Positions 1-8,282 of a stretch of DNA of 55,939 nucleotides are shown here, piece after piece. Source of the stretch: Deltaproteobacteria bacterium SG8_13 (GTDB lineage Bacteria; Desulfobacterota; Desulfobacteria; Desulfobacterales; SG8-13); the NCBI GenBank assembly GCA_001303025.1, contig LJNK01000040.1:1-55939 (forward strand), written 5' to 3'. Numbering within the stretch: the stretch's first letter is position 1; every line of letters starts with the position of its first letter. A program made the position numbers and the translations under genes. A model generated the notes under the pieces. The model made no database searches. It saw nothing but the letters and a program-made list of their open reading frames with translations, and was not told the DNA's origin.

Positions 1-90
1 ATCCATATTACGGGCGGCAGCGAAGAAGATCGGCCACTCACCCTGCGGCTCAATGCGATCGGCAACTCTGTCGATGAACCGCCGGAGTGA
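1..90 (+). CDS. C-terminal end of an unidentified protein (partial)
   Basis: Reading from base 1, an open frame of 29 codons runs to a TGA at 88-90, giving a short hydrophilic tail ending in DEPPE. Its start lies outside the window. It converges on the FecR-domain gene, whose stop is at 154, leaving about 60 bases between them with only a weak 6-bp inverted repeat around 111-126. Too little is visible to name a family, and a chance open frame cannot be excluded. Confidence 0.4.
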   Translation: MHITGGSEEDRPLTLRLNAIGNSVDEPPE

Positions 91-153
91 GAAAATTGTG
101 CTGGCCTTCGTGCTGCAGAATTGCAGCGGGCGGTCCTAGTTGAAATCGAGGCC

Positions 154-870
154 TTACCTGGGCAGCAGATCCCGCCGCCGGTTCCAGGACGCCCAATCAT
201 CTTCTTCCTTGACCGGTTCAAAGGCGGTCGGCTTGTCGGGCGTGCCGTCCGGTCCGATGTGCAGTTTCTGCAGCTTGCCAACAATGATTTCTTCCCATTG
301 CCGCTCGGACACCTCTTTGGGCCAGGCGATTTCTTCCTTTGGTCCGTCTTGCTCGAATACTGCCGGCCCCACGGCCACCACCCCTTCATAGACCCAGATG
401 TCTGTCCCGCGGGCCTCTGCAGTTCGCAGGTCGTAGAGCGTGCCGCGCACACCGGCAACTGCCGTAGAGGTGGCCGTGCGGAAACTGCCGCTCCCCATTT
501 GAATGGAACGCGTCACGCGGGCCCACAATTTTCCCAGCAAAAGCCGGGCGGAGAAGCGCCGGGGCTTGTTTGCCGGAAAAAGCGATGTGTCGATGTGAAA
601 TTCGGTGTCGGGTGCAAGGCGCAGGATGGATCCGTCCGGCAGCGTTAGCTCAACATATCCGTTCTTGCCGGTCCGGACAGTCTGGTTCTCCCCAACTGCG
701 GTCGTTTTCTTCAACGGCTGCCAGGCAACGCCGCTCGATGGGCGATAATCGGCCGTACCTTCCAGATAGGTGACCGTAGCTGCCTGATCCGCGAACACCG
801 GCAAGCCAGGGCAGGTCAACATCGCAGCAACCGTAAGGGCCAATCCAGCAGTGGCTTTCTTTTTGATCAC
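154..870 (-). CDS. Secreted FecR-domain protein
   Basis: A 238-residue protein with an N-terminal signal peptide (basic IKKK, then a hydrophobic stretch ending near VFADQ). A FecR-like domain follows, with the typical run of pattern: GKNGYVELTLPDGSILRLAP, a GKLWARV strand and a TAVAGVRGT strand. FecR domains of this stand-alone secreted kind are beta-rich and often sit beside TPR or envelope genes; their biochemical role is mostly unknown. I chose the GTG start at 870 because GGGAG lies just upstream and it places the signal peptide at the terminus; a longer ATG start at 927 would bury it. It is the last of three same-strand envelope genes, 385 bases after the LPP20-like gene, so it may have its own promoter. 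Confidence 0.8.
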   Translation of the reverse strand: MIKKKATAGLALTVAAMLTCPGLPVFADQAATVTYLEGTADYRPSSGVAWQPLKKTTAVGENQTVRTGKNGYVELTLPDGSILRLAPDTEFHIDTSLFPANKPRRFSARLLLGKLWARVTRSIQMGSGSFRTATSTAVAGVRGTLYDLRTAEARGTDIWVYEGVVAVGPAVFEQDGPKEEIAWPKEVSERQWEEIIVGKLQKLHIGPDGTPDKPTAFEPVKEEDDWASWNRRRDLLPR

Positions 871-1255
871 GGAATCTCCCTGTTTCAGCTTGCAACTGGC
901 TTTGTTCGGCGCCATTGCCATTTGCACTTCGCCGGTGAACGATTTTCGCTCCCCGCTTCACATATCCCGGAAGCAAGGTTCTGAAGTCGATGAATTCTTT
1001 ACAATGAGGTGCCTTTTATCACCAGGGCGACATTGCCCGTGGCCGCCGCTTGCCGCCTGCCACGGCTGCAGGATTTGGTCCAGCAGGTGCTTGCCCGACG
1101 TTCGGCAATCCGTGGCCAGGTCTTTTATAATGTCAGCGCCCGGATCGACACGTGCAACGGTGGCACGAGCGGTGTCGGCGCCGCTGTAATTTGAGAGGAT
1201 CTGTTTGCGATAGAATCCGAAACCGGTGAAACAGCTGGCGCTGCTGCTGCGGCCC
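871..1255. other. Non-coding gap between the FecR and LPP20-like genes
   Basis: No open frame here has a ribosome site or recognisable sequence on either strand, and I see no strong terminator or consensus promoter. It is long for a gap inside a same-strand gene group. It may hold the promoter of the FecR gene or a decayed gene, but nothing visible decides this. Confidence 0.4.
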
Positions 1256-2833
1256 TCACTGCAGCTTTGGCTGCTCCGTGACGATAACCACTCGGCATTG
1301 GCTCAGCGCCACCGGCATTTGTCGAATCTCAGCCAGTTTGCCCGCATCGACTGCCGAAAGCACCAACCGCTGCGGCAGCCGGCTGTCCGGGCCGGCCCTT
1401 ACGATAACCGGCCGTGGGCCGATTCGCGGATCGGCTCGGGCGGCATCCATTGAGCCCTGAAATCCGGCGATGCCGTGCTTGTGAGCCCAGCCTTTGGCCG
1501 CGTTTTGGCTGTTGTAGACGATGGTGCCGTCCGGTGTCACCAATTCCGGAGCCAGGACCGGATAATAGTTTGACCCGGTGGTATCGACAATCAGGCCCGT
1601 TGCTGCCGCTGCGGCAAGGGTCTGAACAGGGGTGCCCGGCGTACCCTCCGGCTTTATGGCCTCTGTGACAATACCTTCGAATGGCGCGGCCAACACCACT
1701 TCTGCTCTGCCGTCGCGGTAGTATCGGGCACCGCAGCGCACGGCATTGCGGACGATTCCCTGAATCCGGTTTGATTTGACCGGTGTGTCTCTCAACCGAC
1801 TGCGACCGTCCACCGGGATGTCCAGCAGCAACTCGAGCAGCCTTCGCTGGGCATCCACCTCGGCCGCTCGTTCCATCATGCGGATCCGAACCGCCTCGTC
1901 CTGCTGGCCGGTGAAATTCATTCGACCGAATCCTCTGGCCAGCACCATTTTCCGCTCCCAGTCGATCAGCTGATCTTTTACTTCCGGGAACCGTTCGCTG
2001 CAGCTCCATGTTTGGGGGGCTGCGGTGATGATGACGACCTTCCCATCTCCCAGAAAATACGGCGAGTCTTTCAGCGCCTCGGATGCGCTATCGGCAAGGA
2101 TCAGATCACTGGGAGATTGCGGCCCGAGAGCGATGGCACTGATTTTCAGCGGTCGGGTGCCCACCATCTCCCGGGTGATCTGCTTTTCGCTGTTAACATA
2201 GCGCACCGTCGACCCGGATCGGATCACTTCCACGCGGACCTTCTCCTGACTGAAAAGGACCTGACCGTGGGGCGTTATAAAGCGCGGGGACAGCGCCGGT
2301 GAAAAGGTCAGGTTTGCGGCATCGACAATCAGCCCGCTATAGGCCGAACCGGCTGTCGCCACATTGAATCCCGCCTCCGGAAGTAGGGCCTGTGCCAGAT
2401 CACCGGAGAGCGGGACTTTCACCACCATGTCCACGCCCCCGTCGGCATAGTACTTCGCCTTGCAGATCTGCGGCTGGCTTACATATGCCTGTATGCGGGT
2501 CGTCACCTGGGGACTGTCGGAAGCCATTCGGTCGCCAGTGATGTTCACTCCGTCAAGCACTTCGGCTGCCTTGCGGTAGGCGTCCAGGGTGGCAGCCCGC
2601 TGGGTTTCCCGCTTTATGGTCGCAACCGACTTGTACGGATCGGAAAGATTCGGTGCCGCCGTTCCCTGCACGAATATGGCATTTTCGGTCCACACGATTC
2701 CGCCGTGCGTGATCCGATCGGCTATGGCACCGCAGCTGCTGTCCGCGTAAGAATCGGACAGCGGGATGAACAGCAGGGAACATGAAATCTGCAGTGTGAC
2801 AGCAACAGACCGGAACCCACGTAGAGAGATCAC
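1256..2833 (-). CDS. Exported LPP20-like protein with an internal tandem duplication
   Basis: A 525-residue protein with a signal peptide (hydrophobic core SVAVTLQISCSLLF, likely cleavage after DSYA). The mature part is two homologous halves of about 220 residues. Shared landmarks are RAATLDAYRKAAEVL against RAAEVDAQRRLLELL, then KYYADGGVDMVVKVPL against RYYRDGRAEVVLAAPF, then SGLIVDAANLTFSP against TGLIVDTTGSNYYP, and closing strands GKVVIITA against CRVVIVTE. The Ala-rich helix followed by a Tyr-Tyr-Asp-Gly strand resembles the LPP20 family, known from Helicobacter lipoprotein and Vibrio FlgP/FlgT-type outer-membrane proteins. No lipobox is present, so it should be periplasmic or secreted. 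Its ATG lies 13 bases after the stop of the TPR-CsgG gene, so the two are almost certainly co-transcribed. Function unknown. Confidence 0.8.
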   Translation of the reverse strand: MISLRGFRSVAVTLQISCSLLFIPLSDSYADSSCGAIADRITHGGIVWTENAIFVQGTAAPNLSDPYKSVATIKRETQRAATLDAYRKAAEVLDGVNITGDRMASDSPQVTTRIQAYVSQPQICKAKYYADGGVDMVVKVPLSGDLAQALLPEAGFNVATAGSAYSGLIVDAANLTFSPALSPRFITPHGQVLFSQEKVRVEVIRSGSTVRYVNSEKQITREMVGTRPLKISAIALGPQSPSDLILADSASEALKDSPYFLGDGKVVIITAAPQTWSCSERFPEVKDQLIDWERKMVLARGFGRMNFTGQQDEAVRIRMMERAAEVDAQRRLLELLLDIPVDGRSRLRDTPVKSNRIQGIVRNAVRCGARYYRDGRAEVVLAAPFEGIVTEAIKPEGTPGTPVQTLAAAAATGLIVDTTGSNYYPVLAPELVTPDGTIVYNSQNAAKGWAHKHGIAGFQGSMDAARADPRIGPRPVIVRAGPDSRLPQRLVLSAVDAGKLAEIRQMPVALSQCRVVIVTEQPKLQ

Positions 2834-2846
2834 TGGCTATCTCCTG

Positions 2847-4865
2847 TCAGCTTTCGGATTGCACGTTGAAATGACGAAAAATGTCCTCTATATTCCGGAC
2901 GGCCTCCCGATTCAGTTGCGATCCTTTGACTCCTTTGGCCTTTTCGGTAAAAATGGCATCGATAAAATATTCTACGGCAGCCAGATCGTCACCGCGTTGG
3001 AGGTGTCTTTGCCCCCGGTCGAAGTAGGTTTTTTCCAACGCCTGCAGCGGCCGCAGCGCCTCTTTTCCGAGCTCTTCCACGACTTCATTGGTCAGCGCTT
3101 GCAGCAGTTCTGTGTCCGTCGGAATCTCCAGCGGGTCATATTCGATATCGGCAACCTGGACGCCGGCACTGGTGTCGTCCGTTGCAATTTTGCTTCGCGG
3201 GATCGTATCGACCAGGATGTCTTCACCGGTATTCAGATCCACGATTCGAAATGAGACCGTCACAAAAGCCACTTTCTTGTGGGTCGACACACTGTACTCC
3301 TTTTCCATGTCGACCATTTTGTGGATAAAGGGCACCGGTGCCTGGTTGAGTTCCTCTTTGGTCGGATTTGGATTGCGGGCCTTCCAGTTCAAGTAGTCAA
3401 TGTTTTCTTCGGTTTTCTTGACCTGATAGGTGACGGTCTTGGTATCCGAGTAGCTGGTGGAATCCACGTTGTATCGGAGAACATTTCCCATGACCGCCAC
3501 ATCGATACCATGCACACGGCCCATCTCTTTGGCTGTGTTGGAGGACAAGCGCCCTGCCTGGCCCGGCTTCACTTCATTTAGTATTGACTGCAGGTTTTCT
3601 CTTGCCAGGATCTTGATATCCTTGCCGGTGTTTTTGAACAGGTAGGTGCTCAAATTGTTCGTAAAAATCGTTCCGGCGTCAGGCGCGCCACTGGGGGGGC
3701 CGAAGTCAAAAACGGCGATCGATTTCCGAAGTCTGAGCATGATTTCGTCTTCCATGGCCTGACTGCGGGAAAACAGGTCCGGATGGTCCGGATCGACATT
3801 CTTGATTTTCTGAAACCAGAACCATGCAGACCCGTATCGGTCCTTTGCGGCCAGTCGCTCTGCCACGGCAGCAGTCGCCGTACCCAGCTCGTTGCCCAGC
3901 GACTGAAGATGGGATTCAAGCTCCGGATGCTGTTGCGTGTCGGCGTTTTCAATTGCCAGCTCGTAGCTAGTAAAGGCGTTGAACAGCCAACCGGCGAACA
4001 TGTGGCTTCTCGCTTCTCGCATGTTGTGAAATGTGGCCTTGTATCGCAGGCTGCTGATGGCCTTTTTGACCTCGTCATCGGCCGGGTCGTATGACAGCGC
4101 TCTTCGATAGGCCTGTTCGGCCTGTATCCATTTCCCGTCTGACAGCGCCTTGTTGCCTTCCTGGAAAAAGTATTGCTTTGTGTCGCGCTGTCGCACCAGG
4201 GCGAGGTAGGTTCTGGCTTCCTGCAGCAGCGGATCGATTTCGAGCACCTGCTGAAAATAGACCGCCGCCTGCTTGTAGTCTTGCCGGTCGAACAGGTTTT
4301 TCCCTTCCTGCAGCAACGCCGGAGCGCCCTTGGCGGCAACGAGCTTTAGAAGCCGCTCGGTATCCTCGTATCCGGCAACCAGTTGCTCGATCTGCTGCAG
4401 TTTGGAGTGGGCTTCAACCCACTGCTGGTTTTCGATATTTTTACCGGCCTGCACGTACAATTTTTTTGCCAAAGCCCGGAGCTCCACTTCTTCATTTTTC
4501 AGCCGCTCCGAGTATTCGGCAACCGCCGGGTGATCCGGGTCGATTTGCCGGGCCTCCGAAATTTTAGAACCGGCGTCGCGCAGGATCTCCATGTTCGGCG
4601 GTGTCTTCGATTTCAGGATTTCGTCTGCCTGGGCTACCAGATCACCGATCAGGGCATTCTTCGTGTCTGCCAGCGCCAACCGGTATGCTTCATTTTTCGG
4701 CTCTGCAGCAATTGCCTCTTCCATGTATGCGATCGCCTCGCGGTATCTTCCTTTGGCTTTCATCTGCACGCCAAGTTCATAGTGTTTTTTGCCGGAAGCG
4801 CAACCGATCAATCCCGCTGCGATAGCCATTGCGAGAAGAGAACAAATTGTTTTCCCGTGACCCAT
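2847..4865 (-). CDS. TPR lipoprotein with a C-terminal CsgG-like domain
   Basis: A 672-residue lipoprotein. The ATG at 4865 has GGAGAAG upstream, and the signal peptide ends in lipobox GLIGC with Cys near residue 22. TPR-like helical repeats occupy about residues 25-350 (for example YELGVQMKAKGRYREAIAYM). From about residue 378 (KSIAVFDFGPP, with TIFTNNLSTYLF and ILARENLQSILNE) it matches the CsgG/LpoB-type fold of outer-membrane lipoproteins, ending near residue 600, with a short helical tail. CsgG itself forms the curli export pore; many relatives are non-pore lipoproteins, and the pore-forming helices cannot be judged by eye. It is the first gene of the group with the LPP20-like and FecR proteins, and no csgA, csgB, csgE or csgF is nearby. 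An ATG 16 codons upstream would bury the lipoprotein signal. Confidence 0.8.
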   Translation of the reverse strand: MGHGKTICSLLAMAIAAGLIGCASGKKHYELGVQMKAKGRYREAIAYMEEAIAAEPKNEAYRLALADTKNALIGDLVAQADEILKSKTPPNMEILRDAGSKISEARQIDPDHPAVAEYSERLKNEEVELRALAKKLYVQAGKNIENQQWVEAHSKLQQIEQLVAGYEDTERLLKLVAAKGAPALLQEGKNLFDRQDYKQAAVYFQQVLEIDPLLQEARTYLALVRQRDTKQYFFQEGNKALSDGKWIQAEQAYRRALSYDPADDEVKKAISSLRYKATFHNMREARSHMFAGWLFNAFTSYELAIENADTQQHPELESHLQSLGNELGTATAAVAERLAAKDRYGSAWFWFQKIKNVDPDHPDLFSRSQAMEDEIMLRLRKSIAVFDFGPPSGAPDAGTIFTNNLSTYLFKNTGKDIKILARENLQSILNEVKPGQAGRLSSNTAKEMGRVHGIDVAVMGNVLRYNVDSTSYSDTKTVTYQVKKTEENIDYLNWKARNPNPTKEELNQAPVPFIHKMVDMEKEYSVSTHKKVAFVTVSFRIVDLNTGEDILVDTIPRSKIATDDTSAGVQVADIEYDPLEIPTDTELLQALTNEVVEELGKEALRPLQALEKTYFDRGQRHLQRGDDLAAVEYFIDAIFTEKAKGVKGSQLNREAVRNIEDIFRHFNVQSES

Positions 4866-5075
4866 TGTCTGTCTTCTCCGGTTTTGTAGACCGGCTACCC
4901 GCTGGTTTCGCAAACATGCGGGGCAGGTGTCATGCAGACGAAGATCTCCGCCGCGAGCGACATTTCGGTCCGAGTGGATGATGATTTCCGAGTTGGCGCA
5001 GGAAGGGCGGCGCTGAGCAGCAACGGCGGGGCACCGGGGCAGTTTGGCCTTCCGAGAAACATCGGCCGCCGCACT

Positions 5076-5681
5076 TCAGTCCATAGCGTGCAGCACTTCA
5101 AAACCTTTTGCTTCCAGCGCTTGTTTGATCGCATCCGTTTTGCAGGATGTCAGTCGAAAATAGCAAATTCTTTTACTGGCCTGTTGGGCGGTAATGCCGA
5201 CATTGATGATATCGGCTCCACAGTCGTTGATGACCTGCAGCGCCTCTTTGAAAGCACCCTGTTCATTGGCCATCAACACGTCGACCCGCGAACTGCCGGT
5301 GAGTATTCCCATCATGTCGATGAATGCCCGCAGGATGTCGGTTTCCGTAATAATCCCGACCAGTCGCCGGTTTTTCACGACCGGCATTCCACTGATTTTG
5401 TGCTTGTAGATCAGCTGTGCGGCGATCTCGATGTCGTCATCGGGATGGACCTGAATCGGATCTTTGATCATGAGGTCGCTGAGAGAGACATCGCCGACCA
5501 TGGAAGGGATCAACCCCTGCTTCAGATCGGCAAGGGTGACGAATCCGCGCAGCAATTTCTTCGGGGAGACCACAGGCAGATGTCGGATTGAGTTCAGCTT
5601 CATCAACTCCAGGGCATCAGTGATCGATGCTTTTTCAGGGATTGTGATCGGGTCCGGAATCATCAGGTCGCTGATTTTCAT
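5076..5681 (-). CDS. CBS-pair plus ACT-domain protein (AcuB-like)
   Basis: A 201-residue cytosolic protein. Two CBS domains cover about residues 1-60 (DLMIPDPITI ... RHLPVV) and 68-125 (DLMIKDPIQVHPDDD ... KISGMPVVKNRRLVGIITETD). An ACT-like domain follows (RVDVLMANEQGAFKEALQVI ... CYFRL). This is the layout of AcuB-type regulators, which bind adenine nucleotides through the CBS pair and probably a small ligand through ACT; the target protein is unknown. The ATG at 5681 has GGAGG eight bases upstream, better than the in-frame ATG nine codons earlier. It follows ahbD on the same strand with 171 bases between, which contain a promoter-like element, so it may be transcribed separately. Confidence 0.85.
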   Translation of the reverse strand: MKISDLMIPDPITIPEKASITDALELMKLNSIRHLPVVSPKKLLRGFVTLADLKQGLIPSMVGDVSLSDLMIKDPIQVHPDDDIEIAAQLIYKHKISGMPVVKNRRLVGIITETDILRAFIDMMGILTGSSRVDVLMANEQGAFKEALQVINDCGADIINVGITAQQASKRICYFRLTSCKTDAIKQALEAKGFEVLHAMD

Positions 5682-5773
5682 GGATTTCCTCCGGCCGCAG
5701 TTGGCCATGCGGGAAGCTGTCAGATGAAATGCGAATCGTTAGGATGTGAAACCGAACGTGTGAAACACTTATC

Positions 5774-5800
5774 CTTATAAAAAGCGATTGAAAATGTCAA
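5774..5800 (-). promoter_or_regulatory. Probable sigma-70 promoter for the CBS-ACT gene
   Basis: Read on the minus strand, a perfect -35 TTGACA (complement of 5795-5800) is followed after 15 bases by TATAAG (complement of 5774-5779). The spacer is short of the 17-base optimum; ATAAGG at 16 bases is an alternative -10. The start of transcription would fall near 5767, giving a leader of about 85 bases before the ATG at 5681. Confidence 0.45.
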
Positions 5801-5852
5801 ACAAGGACCTGTTGTTGGAGAAGGAGGGAGCGCGCAGTGCCGGGCCACCCCG

Positions 5853-6962
5853 TTAACTTCGGGAAAGCGAGACGGGTTGGTAACTGCAAAGCGGCTCTTC
5901 TGCCAGAATATCTCCCGTGGCCTCGAAGGCACGGGCCCGGCACCCGCCGCAGACTTTTTTGTATTCACACCCGCCGCATTTGCCTTTGAGCCTGTCATAG
6001 GACCGCAGGGCGGTAAACGTTTCCGACTGGTTCCAGATGTCGACGAACGACGTCTTGGTGACGTCGCCGCAGTTGACATGCAGAAATCCGCAGGGTTGAA
6101 CGATCCCGCGGTGGGAAATGAAGCAGAACCCGATGCCGCCAAGACACCCCCGCGTGACCGCATCGAGGCCGTGGGTTTCGAAGGTCACCTTCTTGCCGTC
6201 TTCTTTGGCGCGTTGACGGAGAATCCGGTAGTAATGCGGGGCACAGGTGGCCTTTAGTTGAAGAGGCGTTTTATCCCGCTGCTCATAGAACCAGTTGAGC
6301 GTTTCCTCGTACTCTTCGGCCGTGATCTCCTGGTCGACGATGTATTTGCCCCGACCGGTGGGAACCAGCAGGAAGATGTGGTGCGCCACCGCCCCGAGCG
6401 AAACGGCCAGCTCCTGAATTTTAGGGATTTCCGGCAAGTTGACGCGGGTGATCGTGGTGTTGATCTGAAATTCGATGCCGGCCTTTTTCGCCATCTCGAT
6501 TCCCTTGAGGGCACCGTCAAAAGCCCCCTCGACGCCCCGGAAGCGATCGTGCTTATCGCGGGTCGCACCGTCGAGGCTGACGCTGATGCGGCGAATTCCG
6601 GCATCGGCCATCTTGCGGGCGATCGATTCGGTGATCAACGTGCCGTTGGGTGCCATCACCATGCGCAAACCCAAATCGTTACCATAGCGGGCAATTTCGA
6701 AGATATCCGGGCGAAGCAGCGGTTCGCCGCCGGTCAGTATGACGATGGGACTGCCGATTTCGGCAATCTGATCCAGCAGGCCAAAGGCACTAGGCGTATC
6801 CAGTTCGCCGCTGTAAGGCCCGCGGGTGGCGGCAGCGCGGCAGTGTACGCAGTTTAAGTTGCAGTTGCGGGTTGTTTCCCAGGCTACCAGCCGTAGTTGG
6901 GCACCTTTCTTCTCTCCATGCGGAGGGGTTTTGGCAGTATGGTTCGGATGTTTGTTTTTCAT
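5853..6962 (-). CDS. ahbD: Radical SAM haem synthase AhbD (Fe-coproporphyrin III decarboxylase)
   Basis: A 369-residue cytosolic radical SAM protein with a SPASM-type C terminus. The SAM cluster motif is CNLNCVHC near residue 35, followed by the SAM-binding ILTGGEPLLR. The C-terminal Cys set (TRGCLGGIGFC, QPCGF, GKCGGCEYKKVCGGC) binds an auxiliary 4Fe-4S cluster. AhbD oxidatively removes the two propionate carboxyls of Fe-coproporphyrin III to make haem b, the last step of the siroheme-dependent route in sulfate reducers and methanogens. The assignment rests on pairing with the AhbC-type enzyme across hemB and on length; the heme-d1-related NirJ2 name covers the same family. The start is uncertain: ATG at 6962 has AAGGA 13 bases upstream, and a TTG at 6995 is possible. 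Confidence 0.8.
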   Translation of the reverse strand: MKNKHPNHTAKTPPHGEKKGAQLRLVAWETTRNCNLNCVHCRAAATRGPYSGELDTPSAFGLLDQIAEIGSPIVILTGGEPLLRPDIFEIARYGNDLGLRMVMAPNGTLITESIARKMADAGIRRISVSLDGATRDKHDRFRGVEGAFDGALKGIEMAKKAGIEFQINTTITRVNLPEIPKIQELAVSLGAVAHHIFLLVPTGRGKYIVDQEITAEEYEETLNWFYEQRDKTPLQLKATCAPHYYRILRQRAKEDGKKVTFETHGLDAVTRGCLGGIGFCFISHRGIVQPCGFLHVNCGDVTKTSFVDIWNQSETFTALRSYDRLKGKCGGCEYKKVCGGCRARAFEATGDILAEEPLCSYQPVSLSRS

Positions 6963-7204
6963 TTCGGTAGGTAAATCCTTATATGGAGATCGCAACAGCG
7001 ACCTGTTTATGTGTTTGATAAGAGCGGCAACAGCTTTGAAACACTTACACTGCCCGGTTGACCGCCCATAGGCAGATCGTCACCGGCGGCCGTGTAAAAA
7101 GCATCTAAATCAAGGCGTGCTGGTTTCGGATGTCCAGGGGCATAAAAAAACAGATCGCAGCGATTTCGCAACAAAGCGTACCGCAGTTGCAACCATCACG
7201 GCGT

Positions 7205-8185
7205 TTACGATGAAGCCTCCAGCACTTTAGCGGCTTCGATGGCGAAATAGGTCAATATCAATTCGGCACCGGCACGCTTGATCGCCAGCAACGTCTCCAT
7301 CATCACCTTGCTGCCGTCCAACCAGCCCATCTGCGCCGCCGCCTTGATCATTGCATATTCACCGCTCACATTGTAGGCCGCAACAGGCAGGTCGATCTCT
7401 TCCCGCACGCTGCGGATGATATCCAGATAAGCAAGGGCCGGTTTGACCATGATGATGTCGGCCCCCTCTTCCACATCCAGTGTGACTTCCCGGATTGCTT
7501 CGATCGAATTGGCCGGATCCATTTGATAGCTGCGCCGATCACCGAATTGGGGGGCCGAGCCGGCTGCTTCGCGAAACGGTCCATAGTATGCCGAGCAGTA
7601 TTTGGCCGCATAGGACATAATCGGTATGTGGCTGAATCCGCTTTCGTCCAGTGTTTCGCGGATTTCCGCCACCCGGCCGTCCATCATGTCGGAAGGGGCA
7701 ACCATGTCGGCGCCGGCCTCGGCATGGGAAAGGGCGGCTCGGGCCAGCAGTTCCAAGGTGGCATCGTTGTCTACCTGCTGGTCGGCGATCACACCGCAGT
7801 GGCCATGGCTGGTGTACTCGCACAGGCATACGTCGGTGATGACCGCCAGCTCCGGCAGTGCATCCTTCACCGATCGAACGGCCAGTTGCACGATGCCGTC
7901 CTTCTTATAAGCGCCGGATCCCTCGGGATCCTTTTTGTCGGGGATGCCGAATAGGATGATTGCCGGGATTCCGAGCTCAAAGGCTTCCCCGGCCACGCCG
8001 ATCAGCCTGTCGATGGACAGCTGGAACTGGCCCGGCATCGAAGGGATCGGGTTTTGTATACCGTTACCGCCTGTGACAAAAAGCGGCAAGATCATGTCAT
8101 CTGCCCGCAAATGCGTTTCGCGTATCATGCGTCGCAGGGTTTCGTTTTGCCGCAGTCGCCTGGGGCGATAGTCCGGAAACAGCAT
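7205..8185 (-). CDS. hemB: Porphobilinogen synthase (5-aminolevulinate dehydratase)
   Basis: A 326-residue enzyme of normal family length that condenses two 5-aminolevulinates to porphobilinogen. The two Schiff-base lysines are seen in [16 protein letters not shown] and [10 protein letters not shown]. The metal loop [14 protein letters not shown] carries the three cysteines of the zinc-dependent type, not the aspartate-rich magnesium type. The ATG at 8185 has GAGGAG seven bases upstream. It lies between the genes for AhbC and AhbD on the same strand, with gaps of about 97 bases to ahbC and about 240 bases to the ahbD start, joining an early step of tetrapyrrole synthesis to the last two. Confidence 0.96.
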   Translation of the reverse strand: MLFPDYRPRRLRQNETLRRMIRETHLRADDMILPLFVTGGNGIQNPIPSMPGQFQLSIDRLIGVAGEAFELGIPAIILFGIPDKKDPEGSGAYKKDGIVQLAVRSVKDALPELAVITDVCLCEYTSHGHCGVIADQQVDNDATLELLARAALSHAEAGADMVAPSDMMDGRVAEIRETLDESGFSHIPIMSYAAKYCSAYYGPFREAAGSAPQFGDRRSYQMDPANSIEAIREVTLDVEEGADIIMVKPALAYLDIIRSVREEIDLPVAAYNVSGEYAMIKAAAQMGWLDGSKVMMETLLAIKRAGAELILTYFAIEAAKVLEASS

Positions 8186-8282
8186 GTCGACTCCTCATGT
8201 TGCCGATTGGTTGTACGAAACGAGAACGCTCAACGGATCATTGATTTGAGCGGATGGTTTTCAATCTTTCTCGCGATCGCTT

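Noticed and set aside
7007..7192. 61-codon minus-strand open frame between ahbD and hemB
   Set aside because: No ribosome site and no recognisable sequence; the gap is probably just the ahbD leader.
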